Source: Selaginella tamariscina (taxonomy: Eukaryota > Streptophyta > Lycopodiopsida > Selaginellales > Selaginellaceae). From it: DNA of 64,000 nt. The DNA lies in contig PUQB01000156.1 of NCBI GenBank assembly GCA_003024785.1, positions 310,001 through 374,000 of the forward strand, written 5' to 3'. The stretch's first letter is position 1; each line of letters opens with the position of its first letter. Shown here in pieces: positions 24,908 through 37,420 of the stretch. Made by a program: the position numbers and the translations under genes. The notes beneath the pieces were generated by a model. That model searched no databases, was not told where the DNA came from, and saw only the letters and a list, made by a program, of their open reading frames with translations.

Positions 24908-26577
24908 TGTCAAAGTTTTAACCCAAAGGGCCAACACGTGGCCATTCGGCGTCATCACCCTGTGTGAGCAATGCTAAGTCTTCCAAGATAATCCTAAGAG
25001 TCTGACTTAAAGGCCCAATTAGGCAAAAGACTTAGAGTCCTACCCTAAGTCCCCTAGAATGATCATCCCCTGAACTTTAAAGGATAACCCGAGTAAACTT
25101 TAGGATCCTGTCCCAGTAGACCTAGACAGGCTCATGCCCTAACCCCACAAAGGAAATGTATCTCACACATACCCCCGTGACAGAGCTAAGGCATCGTCAC
25201 TTACCCCTTGAGAAATCACCCTCATTCGAGAGTACAACCCTTTAGGGCGACAAGGGGTACCCTGAACCACGACTAACCCCTAAGGGTTTGGGTGGCCAAG
25301 TCATACTAGACTAAGTAGTACTTAGTGAGGACACGAGTGTGCGCCATAGGCAGACTCGAGTGTTCTACTAAGTAAATTCCCTAAGGCTAGGTTTGAATAA
25401 CGAAAAGGTTTCACGAAAAGGCTCCTGCTAACAAGCTTAGGTTGTTCAACCCTTGGATTCCAAGGAGAACACTCCCCTAGCCAAGTGTGCCTAAGCACAC
25501 TTAGTTATGAGACCTAACCTCCCTTGAGCAATTGCCCAAGGCTTAGCACCCTAGTGTGAGCACAAACATGCCTATTTGTTAAAGTATCCAACCCCTTGGC
25601 AACAAACCCATGACATAACCCCAAAGGGCGTGCCTTGGGCGTTGTATCATGTGACGTCTAGCCCAGTGTCACATCTTCATGTGACACTACCTTCCATGAT
25701 GTGTGCCATAGCCCTTAGATTCGAGAGTTGCACCAAGTGCCACAAACGTGGCTCCTAAATGCCAACTCTAGAACTCCTTAGTGAACCTTCATGAATTAGT
25801 AATGTGAACCTGTCAAACAAGATTTCACACCCACAGTTGATCAAGGACACAGATGTGCCTTGCTTGGCTATGAGTGCTACACCTAGCTTGACGTGGAGGA
25901 GGAGGCTGGAGACAAGCCTCAACCTTTGCCTCTTGAAACGTGCATCCCGACAAGACCTCCCAGGCATGGATTCGCCAACGTTAAGGGTAAGCTACCCCGA
26001 AGGTGGGACGTACCCCTATTATCTAGAAGTTAGGGCGGCACAATAGAGGGTTGTGCCTTGACGACACAAGTTAGAGCTTGCACTGGGAGAAGAGTAACGA
26101 GCTCAATTATGAACCCAGGAACTCTCACTCCTACATACTCTACCTTATTTATGTGATGGAGCCCCCCCCCCTCTTTCCCTGAATGTGTATGTGGGCTGGC
26201 ACTAATTTAGCTAGCCCCTTATTAAGTTAATGAGAGAGTGTTTAACTTAGCCTAATTCTAACCCTAAAACCCTACCCAAGGGCGTGGGTTAGGTCAACCC
26301 TAGGGGTGTTTCTAACCTTACTAAACACGCTAAACTCATTTACATTAACCAATCAGCCTAACTGGGACGTCAAAATTGGGGGTGGGTTTCTAGAAGGTAA
26401 GTTCTAGCTTCGCTTAGAGTTTCCTGCAAATACCTAATGACACCTGGCCGGACCATCACCAGATACTCAAGTGCACTAAGCGGGCCTGTTTCCTACTACA
26501 TCTAGGGTCTATCAACATATTACAGTAAGTAACAACAGTCAACGTCCAAAGTAAAGGGTCGAGTCATAATAAAAACT
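24908..26577 (-). mobile_element. LTR copy R2, same family, in tandem with R1
   Basis: About 1.67 kb starting TGTCAAAGTTTTAACCC and running parallel to R1 throughout, including the poly-C near 26163. The right end is truncated (AAAAACTTT instead of AAAACTATGACA) and the polypurine tract beyond it is deleted. Confidence 0.7.
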
Positions 26578-29000
26578 TTAAAAATGTCAACGTCCTCATT
26601 GAAGTCTAACTCCAAGACTAGATAATGTTAGAAAAAAAATTAATCAAAACTAACATATCACTCTATGTGGAGTTAGTCAAAAGTTCACATAATTTTCATT
26701 TACCCCTTTGCATTACACGAAGCCAAGTACTTTAGAACCGTCGTTAACTGAGTTGTAAACCCAGTTTCTGGAGGCACCACCTGCAACATGAAGTCACCTG
26801 GAGACTTTTGCACGTCTGCAAAGTCTATCACCCAACCCACACAACACAATGGTTAATTTCTTTACTTAACTAGAATTTATAATGGAGGCCTCTAGTTAGT
26901 GTTGCTGCCAACCCTTGGTTAATAAGAAATAAAAGCTTGCTTTATTCCTTAATATTAAACACTATTGACAACTTCTGTCGTCTAATGCACAACAAGCATT
27001 TTTGAGTTAATCTCAAATGCTTGACCCCTTCTCATTTCTTTGATTTTCCAATTGTTCCACATTTCTACATGTTATGGTATTATAGCCTCACATTTCTGCA
27101 TCCCTCAGTGTTTCTCATTACCTCTTTACATAAGGGTCTATTACTATACCTATCCCTCGTTAGTATATAGCTACGCCAAACTAAATATGAGACTTTTATT
27201 GGAATCAAGCTCTTTTTCTGATACTAGAGTATTATTCTTGAAACCTTGTTCTTTATAGACATGTCAATTTGGCCAGAGGCGATCCCAAAGGCGCATGGTT
27301 GTACACATGTATACGACAAGATCTTACCAATTTAAAATTAGCCCATCCACTTGATGTGTCATTGACATAACTTCATTCCCAATGGGAATCAAATTTAGGT
27401 CAAATCTACTACTATAGCACTAATATTCACTTTTTGTAGCCAAGCTTGTACTTTTCATAACACTGACCAGTTCAGGAACAAGAGAAGCTAGCATACTTTT
27501 CATATAAACCAATGTGAAAATCAGGAAATTCAACCCATCTCTAATACCTCAATCGACGACCTTTAGATAGCACGTGTCTTAATTGACACTCTCATTATAT
27601 TTATTCCCCAAAGAGCACAACATACTAGATGCCATTCAATAATTCCTAACTCCCATTTCACTAAGTTCAAAATACCAAATTTTAAAATTTAGTTTCCATG
27701 ATAAGAGTCTCCTTGAACTTGTAATATTGCACGCTTCATAACATTATATTCATTTCCAACTCTCAAACTGATTATATAAATGTTTTTCAACACTATACCA
27801 AAGTATAGCGTTCTACTAATTCGAGCAATTAGTGTTTTAACAAGCAACTTCAAATTAAAACTTAATCCATAAACAGTTGTAATTTCGATATTAATACTCT
27901 CAAACGTTCAAATCCTAAGTTTATCAACTAGTTGTTATACTAGCGGATATAACCTTACAATCGTATCAATTTATTAAAATGCTATAACTATAATATAGAC
28001 ATGGTCTTAGTTTAAATGAATCAAACTTCAGTTTTGAGACGGAAATATATGTATACAAACAGTATTATGAGGAACTTGTTCAGAGATTAAGAGAAATCAT
28101 GAACTAGTGTCTGGTTCATCTAACTGATTTAGTAAGATATCAACCTCTACATAAATGTTATCATAACACTGAAGTGTCATACTAACTTCATGTTTCAGTT
28201 ATATATCATAATTCAACATATCTCCCTAAACATGAAAAATATCTAGTTCAGTACATCGAACTAAGATGCACTATTCATTAGACACCTAGCAATTCACAAA
28301 GCACCACATTGCTCCTCAAGTAATGTTTTGAGAAATGCTTCATTTCTCAATTAACTTGAAAACACATTTCAAGTTACTACACTAAGGTACTACCTTACTA
28401 AAGTGTCGAACTCAGATATGCTTAAGTTTTTATATTTCATAATTATGGCCACTTTATGTGATCATAACCAAGTCCCAATATTGAGCGCTCCAAACTTAAT
28501 ATTCAAGAGATATTATTCCATACTTTGATAAGTCATTTATAATCAATTTTAAAAGACTGTTACAAATACTTCCAAAGTCTACGGTATGAATAAGGTGATA
28601 GAAAGCCTCATATTTTCGTTCCGAATATTGGACCATGAGTTAAGAACATTGTATCACGATCGTCAAGAAGGGAGATCATCTTCTTGAGCTAATCTAACCA
28701 CTGGATATCTCACTTTCAAGGATATTGATCCAAATTCAAGATAGAACCAACAACTAACTCAAGGAATATAATTAAACCTTGAGTCAAGAATAATTCTATT
28801 TTTCGATATTCCAAAGAACTGAAGATACCTACTTTATAAGTTCTATGAGTGCCTACATTTGCGACCATGATGCAAAGTCAAGAAACTGTCTTTTGACTAA
28901 TCATATTCGACTCTAAAATAAAATCAATATTGAAAACTAATACCAACTTTTAGTTCTCATCAAATACCGACTCTCTAAGGAGGTACATGCACTTAAACCT
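26578..29000. other. Internal remnant of the R2 element, then AT-rich repeat DNA
   Basis: Bases 26578 to about 26900 match 40591 to about 40910 to the right of R4 (CTCCAAGACTAGA, GCATTACACGAAGCCAAGTAC), so they are the 3' internal part of the same family. From 26900 to 29000 I see no coding domain. Confidence 0.5.
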
Positions 29001-30382
29001 CCAATGGCCTACATTTTGCAGAGATGCTCCCTCAACCTCTTCAGCAAGTACCTAGCTACTCCTACATGCCTCTTTGCCTTTAATCCGTCATATAAGGACA
29101 TGACTGGATTTGATGCAGTAATGTGCAATGTGCAAAACTCAAACTCAATGACGATGAAGTTCATCGCCAACTGCATCTCCTCCACAAGATTTGAGAGCTT
29201 CAGTTCTACCTTGCTCATGTATTGTTTCCCCTCTTTTAGATACTTTGTGAGGTGTGCGTTATCGGCCTTCACCTCACCTTCCGATCGTGGGAGCTGAAAA
29301 ACTTTCTCCACTAGCTTTTATGTGAAGAGGAGCTTCTTCTTTTCCATGTAAGCCACAAATCCCACCTCTAGCTTATCTATCTTCTCCATTAGCATCACCA
29401 GTGTGACACATTGCTCATCATGGGACTCTCCATCCCTTAAAATCTATGCATAAGCCCATAAGCCCAACTCCTTTAACATTTTCTCCATGTCTATGGAAAA
29501 ATTTCATTTAGTATGAACTAATTGCACCTGTCCTAATCGCTCCCCATCGAGAGGATTAACAAGTTTGCGGTAATTGCGAGTGGGCAAACAACCTTTCTTC
29601 ATTGACATCTCTCTCTTGCTACACACTCTGTGAAACCCTGGATCTATTACCTCGTTTTTTGTGCACTACAAGGAAGAGAATTTACTTTTTAAATCAATAT
29701 AAATACTATTTCCCTCAATGTTCTCCTGCAATATATACTTCCTTACCTTATTGATATTCACAATTCCCTCAATTTCCTCTCCTTCCAATGTTTCCAACTC
29801 TACCACTCCTTCTTCCTTTACAAATTTAACCTGAAAAAAGCCTATCAAATTCAAATTAAGCTTTTAACTCATTTCATCCACCTTTCCTCTATACCAAAGG
29901 ACAAAGTTCCCTTCTTTTATCTCCTTTCCCCTTCTCTTCCTATCAAGCCAAGCCTTTCTCCTCTTTTGAATTGCTTGTATTATATATAAGGCGTGCATTC
30001 TTAGCTCATCCAACTTCTTTAACTCTATTAAATGAGTTGCAAGAGATTCATCTCTCCCATATTATATTGAAGAACCATTTGAAAGGACAGCATAATATAC
30101 TCCATCGAAGTTATGGCCTCTAATCCATATGCAAGCTTGAAAGGTGTCATGCATGTAGTCACTTTATAAGCTGTCCTATAAGCCTAGAGGACTTCTAATA
30201 ACTTTTCATCCCAATCTTTTCGATTTTCTTAAATCACCTTCCTTAAAACATTTTTAAGGACTTTGTTTGTAAGCTTAGCCTGTCCATTACCATGTGGGTA
30301 ATATGGTGTGGACTTTTTATGTTTTATCACAAACTCCTTCATGAGCATTTCTATAGTTTCATTAATGAAATGCTTTTCTCTA

Positions 30383-30730
30383 TCACTCACAATTCCTTAA
30401 GAATATCATAAATACTATTGTATTATATATAACTTTTGCTGTATTATACGCATTAGCCCTTCTCATAGGCTCTGCCTTTACCCATTTAGTAATATAATTC
30501 ATTAAAACCAATATATATTGATTCCTCTTTGAATTCACAAGATTAACTGGTCCTATAAAGTCCATTCCTCATTTTTGGAAAGGTTTTAGTGGGAGAACTG
30601 GATTATAAGGTTGTATATGTTTCTTTGGGGGCAATTGTGCACGTTGGCATTTATTGCATGCCTTATAGTAGCTACCTACATCTTTCCATAAGGTAGGCCA
30701 CCATAATCCTACTTGAAGGATTTTCCTTCT
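30383..30730 (-). pseudogene. Integrase zinc finger and core remnant
   Basis: Complement holds CNKCQRAQLPPKK-like text (HHCC finger, near 30650-30620), then MDFIGPVNLVNSKRNQYILV, the start of the DDE core. The frame stops at 30383. A later fragment at 29854-29666 (GFFQVKFVKEEGVVELETL) is the C-terminal domain. Confidence 0.75.
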
Positions 30731-31106
30731 TGTTATTTTCCTATACAAAATGGCCTCCTACAAGGCCTGAATGAGCCTTTTTAAGAACCTCTAGGACCTC
30801 TAAAGGGTCTACACACCTAACACTCCATCGAATCCCAATTTATATAACTTTCCTCATACGAGAAAAAAGTGTCGTATCCTCATGACAAATAACTTCCTTT
30901 CATCTATTGTCTTATAAATAGGCGGTACTATTCTAGTGGCTAGATATTGTGTTATATGATCTAACCACTTTAATGGAACACTTACACGAAATAGATTTGC
31001 GTCAGGAAAGTCATCCATAGTGCGAATAGAAACTTCACTTGTTTTAATGCGACTTAAGTGGTCGGCCTGTTTATGTTGCCTTCTTGGTTTATGAATTATC
31101 TCAAAA

Positions 31107-31343
31107 TCATATTCCTGCAGAAGTAAAAACCACATGGCTAACCATAAATTTATTAAGTAAATAAAGTAAAGCCTTATGATGCACAAATTTTTTAACTTTA
31201 TTAGCCAAAAGGTAGTGTCTAAACTTGTGGATAGCATATACCATCCCCAATGCTTCCTTCTCTGTGGTAGTGTAATTTACTTCCGCAAGTGTTAGCTTGT
31301 GGCTAACATAATAAATAAGATGATCCTTTTCGTCCTTCTGCAT
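31107..31343 (-). pseudogene. RNase H domain
   Basis: Reads HLIYYVSHKLTLAEVNYTTT, then EKEALGMVYAIHKFRHYLL, the standard RNase H block after gypsy reverse transcriptase (normally SRTLNDAQLNYTTTEKE). Continues as a shifted frame to about 30854. Confidence 0.8.
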
Positions 31344-31399
31344 TTGTGTAAAGATAGCTCCTATAACAATATCAGAGTCATCTACTTGTACATGGAATT

Positions 31400-32250
31400 C
31401 TCAATCCCACTTAGAACTACCAATATTGGGGCCTTAATAAGAGCCTTCCAAAGTTAGTCAAATGCCTCTTAACACTCTGATGTCCAATCATATGGTACAT
31501 CTGCCTTAAGTAAATTTGTTAAAGGTTTTGAGATCTCAACATAACATTTTATAAATCGCCTATGATAGCCTATTTTGCCTAAAAACTTTTGTAACTCCTT
31601 TATATCCTATGGTGGTTGTAAACCCAGAATAACCTTAATCTTATCATGGTCCATCAGTATACCTTCCTTATAAATGACATGTCCTAAAAAAACTCTTAAT
31701 TTGATAAAGAAGTTACATTTTTTTAGATTTAAAGCAACTAAATTACGCCTACATTTCTGAAAACATTTTTACAGACAATGTAAATGTTTCTCTTTTGCTA
31801 TAAACTAAAGTCATTCATAAAGACATTCATAAAATCTAAAAGATATTCCCAAAAGGTATATATTATAATCCTTTGAGACATAAAGGGTGCATTACATAAG
31901 CCAAAAGACATAACCCGATAGGCATATGCACCCCCATTTTATGTTGATCTTCAAGAGCTACCATCACCTGATTATATCCTGAAAAGCCATCTATAAAGAA
32001 ATACATTTCATGTCCAGCTACATTATCCAACATTTCCTATGTGAAAGGAATAGAAAAGTATACTTAATTGTAACATCATTTAACTTTTTTATAGTTTACA
32101 CATACTCTTAGCTTCCCATATTTTTTAGGGACAATTACAAGTGGTGATAACCATTATGCTCCTTGTATAGGATATATAAAGCCAACCTATAACAACTTAT
32201 CAAGTTCTTCTTTAACCAACTTCGCATAATTGAGATTCATCCTGTATGCA
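31400..32250 (-). pseudogene. Reverse transcriptase remnant
   Basis: Complement of about 31930-32030 reads FFIDGFSGYNQVMVALEDQ, the conserved RT block A/B of gypsy elements. Complement near 31800-31830 reads FMNDFSL where the active site is normally MDDF, so one catalytic Asp is lost. Several stops occur. Confidence 0.75.
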
Positions 32251-32721
32251 CTTTGTTTAATTGGTTAACATTTCGACAATAATTAAATAGTGTGCATACA
32301 CAATTATGGGGGTATTCCTTTTAGATCTTGATAGGACCATGTAAATACATCTTTATACTTTGTTAACAATGTTAATCTTTTATCTTTAAAGGATTGTTAG
32401 TATAAATATAAGTGTAATTTACAGATTGTTCATGTAAGTTAATTTCATAAGGAACAGACGTATAAAATTTTCCCTGCAACCCCAACTTATCCTCTCCCTA
32501 TTCCTTTTGGGAGATCTTCCTTTTCTCCTTCACAATGGCATATAGATCAAACTCTACAAGGGCTTTCAGATCAGGATATGTCTTTAAAATTTCTTCCTCC
32601 TTCTAATCATTCAAGCCCTGCATCCAATTTAATGCAATTGGTTTATCCTTCTTTGCTAGATATCTCTTAGCATGAGTATAGATATCCACCTTCATATCAC
32701 CTTATTCAATTGTCATTTTTC

Positions 32722-33111
32722 CTAAGACCCAATCCTGCACAACATGAGCAATCTTAAGCTAAGGTCAACCCAACAACATAGTATATGTTGCCTATCCTTC
32801 CATTTGTATGACAATGAAAGATATTTTAAATTTAAGTCCTTCAACGATATGGTGATTGCTCTCACTATGCCTAGTAGCCTTACACATCGTTGATCAACCA
32901 TTTTAAGATTAAATGAGGTAGGTTGGATTAGTCCTAACCCATCCTTTTTATATACTGTGATACAAAGAACTTGTCCATCATAATCACCTTCATATAATAC
33001 TTCTTTATCCATTTTATAAACTGTATATCCTTCATTCGAAGGTGATGTTTGTTGAACTAGACTTAATGCATTCAATATATAATTTCTTATGTAAGGAGCT
33101 ACTTGTATCAA
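32722..33111 (-). pseudogene. Retropepsin-like protease region
   Basis: 129-codon frame between gag and reverse transcriptase, in the place of the aspartic protease. It ends with RQHILCCWVDLS, resembling the flap-to-hydrophobic second half of plant gypsy proteases. The catalytic DTG is not visible, so the call rests on position and weak similarity. Confidence 0.4.
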
Positions 33112-33909
33112 ATGTCCAAGCGTAACTTTTACCTCCTAATTTATAGCTTGGTGATACATCGAATCCATTGTCTTATCCTATAATAATAAAAATGAAAAAC
33201 CTTGTTTACCTTTGTCTATAGCACTTATCATGGAACCATCTGATTCGTTATCAGTCTAACCTTTTTGGTCAAGATTTTGCTCCTGCTCATTTACATTTTC
33301 ATGTAACAAGCCCACCTTGTTAGGAATAGTACCTATTTGTTCTTCTCCATCAGAAGAATATTCTTTCTCATTCCTTTGAAGAGCTGTAACTACCTTGTAA
33401 CCAATGGATATTCATCTTTTCGCTCCTCTATTTCAATTAGCTGTGTTGTAGGCTACACATTATTCATCCTGATGGAAGTAGGAGGCTGTCCATTTCGCCT
33501 AGGACTTTCCCTAAAGATATGTCCTGCTTCATCACATGTATAACAAACTTGGGAAGGAAAATTCCTACCCTATGGTCTTTGTCTCTCACTTGTCTAATTA
33601 TATTGATTATTTATACCTCTTTACCTTGATAAGGTCTTTCTTCTTCTATCGTCCATTATATGGACCATTTCTTTCTCCATAATACATGTCCTCTCTATTT
33701 TTGTAAGGAACATCATTTCTTCTCTCATAATATCTATTGTTCCTATTTTGATAAGGAACCTCATTCCTTTTGCTATATGATATATTATTTCTATTCTCAT
33801 AAAGAATAGCATTATCATTCCTATAATTCCCATGGTTCTTATTAGGCGGGAACCTTTTAGAAGGTGGATGTTCATTTGTTCTCCTTTCTCTCTATATATG
33901 AGCCACATT

Positions 33910-34095
33910 CTAATTCAGGAAATGTTTATAATTTTGAGCCACATGTCCTTCCTTTCCGCATATTTGACATGTAAGCAGTTGCAGCCTACATTTCTCCACT
34001 GTATGACTAGGATTATTATATTTAGTGCACCATACCTTTGTCTTTATCTCCTCCTTAATTGTCATTCCTTTCAAAATTTTCATCATTTGAGCCAA
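33910..34095 (-). pseudogene. Gag zinc knuckle
   Basis: Reads CQICGKEGHVAQNY. The CX2CX4H part is present, but the final Cys is replaced (QNY for QNC). A partial upstream knuckle-like CTKYNNPSHTVEKC is also visible. Nucleic-acid-binding part of gag. Confidence 0.65.
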
Positions 34096-34328
34096 TGCTT
34101 TCTCATCTATTGGATATTTATAAACTTTTACTACATCAGCTTCCTCTCCCTCTTCATAAAAGGATTCTTTCTTTTTTCCATATACTTTTAACTTTTCTTT
34201 TACAATCTTTTCTATTTACTTTTCTTCTTCTCATATATTTTTAATTAATTAATAAGATCCTCTCTATCCTTTTCATTGATAGTGAGTGCTAAATTTCTAT
34301 ATGGTTTTAGCAACCCTTGCTTATACCA

Positions 34329-34616
34329 TTATAATAAAGCATCCATCTTTACATATGCCTTACACTTTTTCTCATATTTCTTAAAATAGTGTGTATATTC
34401 ATCTATCTTTTCTGTTTTGCTATGAAGGATGGTTCTTAACTTCTCTAAATGTTCCTCATGCAATTCCTTCTTTCTAAAATATTCCTGAAAAGCATCAATA
34501 ATCTTCTGATAATTTTTCCTGACTTTCTTTTTAAGATCATAATACCAATCAGAGGCATCTCTTTTCAATGTATGTGGAAATATAAGTAACTTTTCTGCAC
34601 TCGTCACTTTATACAA
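34329..34616 (-). pseudogene. Retrotransposon gag domain
   Basis: Fragment with LKRDASDWYYDLKKKV and the FQEYFRKKELHEEHLEKLR helix region, typical of the plant retrotransposon gag domain that forms the particle. An open stretch only; stops lie on both sides. Confidence 0.75.
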
Positions 34617-35020
34617 TTTTATTACCTTTTCAAACTATTGTAAATGTCTTTTCGAGTTCTGTTTCTTTCTTGCTGAGAATGTGATACCCCAAACATTCCT
34701 GAAAAAAGTGACATATTTGAATTAATCCTTTGCTTTGGTGTACTTCCTCTTACACCTTCCTCCCTTCCTCCCAGGGAGTTCTTAGAAGATCTTTCTCCTT
34801 GCAATCTTGGTATATGAACAAGCACTCCTTCCCTTTCTCTCATAGTCTTCTCGAAACTAGTTGTTTGATATTGCCTCCAATTCTTTAGATCAGCCTCAAA
34901 TTTCTGTATTGTTTCTGCAATATCCTCCCAAAGATATTTTGACGTCTATTCTCATCAGATTTAGGTTGTTGTTGGGCAGCCACTCTATTGGTCTACCTTT
35001 GATTCCTCTGATTAGCTAAT

Positions 35021-35983
35021 TGTCAGAGTTTTTACCTGGTGCCACAAAGACAACTTGCCAGATGCCAACCTTGGAATCCCCTCTCTGGAAACCCCACAAA
35101 ATATGGTAAAGTAACCCATATTAGGAACCCAACCCTTAAGAACTTAAACCCTAGCTGACCAAGTCCATGAATGAGGTTCACCTTGTGAATTAGGATACAC
35201 AGACTAGCCGAGCTATAGGTGTCATTCTTAGCTTGGCGTGGTTGAGGTGGTCGGAGCAAGGCCTCAACCACTAGTTTTGTGGAATGTGAACTCGGGCAAT
35301 GCTTTTAAGCTTGTGAGCAAGTTTTCGGACCAAAGAATTTGACTAACTCCTTGGAAGTGATGTACCTAATCACAAAGGTGAGATCCTACCAACGCTAAGG
35401 ATAGTCTAACTCAAAGGTGGGATGTACTCCTATCGTGTAAAAGTTAGGGCGGCACAACAAAGGGTTGCACCTTGACGACACAAGCTTAGCTTGCATTAGT
35501 AGGAGGTTAATGAGCTCTCTTTTGAACCCAAGAAGCCTCACTACACATACTCTACCTTATTTATGTGCCCCCCCAAGTGAGTAAGTGGGCAGGCATGGAA
35601 ATGCCAGCCCTTAATGAAATGAGATGCCTAAACCCTAACCCTAACCCTAACCCCTAAGGGGGTATTAGGGCATGGGGTTAGGGCAAACCTAGGGTTAGTT
35701 CAACCCTAGGGGTGTCTCTAACCCTTTTTGACAAGCTTTACCTTTTGCAAAAAACCTATTTTGGAATGTCAAACTGGGGGAGAGTTTTCTAGAAGGTAAG
35801 TATTACCTTCGCCTAGAGTTTCTTGAGGTATTTAGTAATAGCCGGCCAGAATACCCTTAAACATCTAAGTGCACTAAGCGGGGTTGTTTCTCACTACATC
35901 TAGGGTTTGTCACACAATTCGATAGGTAACAACAGTCAAACCCCAAAATAAAGGGTTAAGTCATAGTAAAAAACTATAACATA
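35021..35983 (-). mobile_element. Solo LTR R3 (short subfamily) nested in the gypsy gag region
   Basis: About 963 bases from TGTCAGAG to TATAACA, flanked by TAAT on the left (TAGCTAAT) and TAAT on the right (TAATATTGG), a 4-base target duplication. Similar to R4. It contains telomere-like CCCTAA units at 35630-35655, a CTTATTTATGTGCC TATA-like box near 35560, and a poly-C. The gypsy leader continues on both sides. Confidence 0.7.
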
Positions 35984-36161
35984 ATATTGGATCAAGACAA
36001 TGATTTCTCCAAGGTTTCGTTCATTCCTTCTCCTATACACATCCGACTCTATACCTTCTGAGCCATTTTCATCACAAAAATTCTGATTAATTGATCACTT
36101 TAAACTCTCTTCTCAATGAATGTTAACACTGCAATGGCAAAATCCCTCCATGGTTGCCAAT

Positions 36162-36480
36162 TGTTGATCAAAAAAACTTCACCTTTCCTATTCAGCCGTT
36201 TCCTTTCTCTCAATCGTCAAGAAAAGCTATACACTTTCCTTTTATCAACTCTCCACATATATATGTATTAGATCACCTTCTCCTAGTGCCACAATGACTG
36301 GTCTCCGAAGTCAAGGGCAAGAACAAATTTTGGCTATTGCCTTGTTAGATTCACTCATTGGAAGTATACATACCACACACACAAGATCTTATAATATGCA
36401 CCTTCATTTTTAACATGAATATAAGAGAACAAAGCGTGGATACTCTTTCTCTCGTTGGAACTTCTTTGGAGACCCCTTCT
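36162..36480. repeat. Candidate LTR end of the gypsy element; direct repeat with 45.4 kb
   Basis: Bases about 36225-36475 match about 45380-45645 in the same orientation (TCAAGGGCAAGAAC, ACACACAAGATCTTATAATA, TTGGAACTTCTT), with scattered differences. The start TGTTGATC lies beside a candidate primer-binding site, so this is plausibly LTR sequence. Confidence 0.5.
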
Positions 36481-36699
36481 CCTTTGTCCTAACTACCCTT
36501 AAGTACTCTTCTTCTCGCCACGTCATCTTTTTTCTTCCGAGACTTCCATTTTCTTTTCCTTATTCCCTTTTCCTTATGGTAAGGATTTTCTTCCTTCATA
36601 GCCATTCCTTTTATGCTTCCTATAGACCTTCCTGCCCTTATTCTTTCCACAGTAGGATGTCCTATGCTCCTAACTTTTTACTTTTAATAGAGGCAATGA

Positions 36700-37420
36700 G
36701 CAACCTCAAATGCACTAGTTCAGTCCTTGTTGAGGCCTTGGACATCCTCGATGTCAAAGACAATGCAACTTGTTCGAGGCTATTTATTAAATCCTCATTA
36801 GGGGCAGGCTTGAGTTTAATCCTCATTGGGAGCAACCTCAAGTTCGATCCCCATCAAGGCAATGAGGAACCTCGAGTTCAATTCTTATTAAGGGTGGGCT
36901 TGAGTTTAATCCTCATTGGGAGCAACCTTAAGTTCAATCCTCATCAAGGCAATGAGGAAGTTCAAGTTCAAACCTCATTGGTGCCTTGATAGGGATGCTC
37001 CATCCTCAGTGCCAATGCCAAGGATGTTCAAGGCCCCATCTAAGGCATCGAGTTCAATCCTTGTTGGGGACTTGTACGTCCTTGACGCCACTAAGGATGG
37101 TGCAACCCGTTCGAGACTACATGTTCAATCCCCGCTAGGGCTAGCCTTGAGTTCAATCTTTAATACAAGTGGCCTCAATTTTAATCCTCCTTGATGGTGC
37201 CTCCATCCTTGGCACTGAGGACATTTGAGGCCACAAGTTCAATCCTTTCTAGGGACTTAGATGGAGCCTTGGACATCCTCGAGGCCATGAGTTTGATCCT
37301 CGCTAGGGACTCAGATGGAGCCTTTGGACGTGATCGAGGCCACGAGTTCAATCCTTGCTAGGGACTCATATAGAGCAATTGAAACACACAATCTTGGACG
37401 AGATGCACTATCCTTGGGAA
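36700..37420 (+). repeat. Degenerate tandem repeat rich in GAGTTCAATCCTC units
   Basis: Repeats of GAGTTCAATCC(T)C(A/G)TT, GAGGCCTTGGACATCCTCG and related phrases at irregular 40-80-base spacing. Reverse-complement or related copies lie at 46090-46270 and 46550-46800. The unit contains a motif like the pol III B box (GTTCRATCC). Open frames here are repeat-encoded, not genes. Confidence 0.6.

Larger units (their letters stand above)
29009..36161 (-). mobile_element. Degenerate Ty3/gypsy retrotransposon, gag-pol decayed
   Basis: Minus-strand domains in order gag, zinc knuckle, protease, reverse transcriptase, RNase H, integrase and C-terminal domain. This order (integrase last) defines Ty3/gypsy. 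Many stops and frame changes mean no intact polyprotein. A possible primer-binding site is the complement of 36148-36160 (TTGGCAACCATGG), next to a TGTTGATC end at 36162. The 5' part is split by the solo LTR R3. I could not find a matching 3' LTR on the left. The coiled-coil-like frame 29311-29009 beyond the integrase may be part of the element or an older insert. Confidence 0.75.

Noticed and set aside
23160..26600. Frames such as 24069-24362 and 25804-26046, similar to each other
   Set aside because: They lie inside the two LTR copies R1 and R2, so similarity reflects the repeat, not a gene family.
36576..37194. 137- and 92-codon frames
   Set aside because: Encoded by degenerate tandem repeats; repeated peptide phrases follow the DNA repeat.
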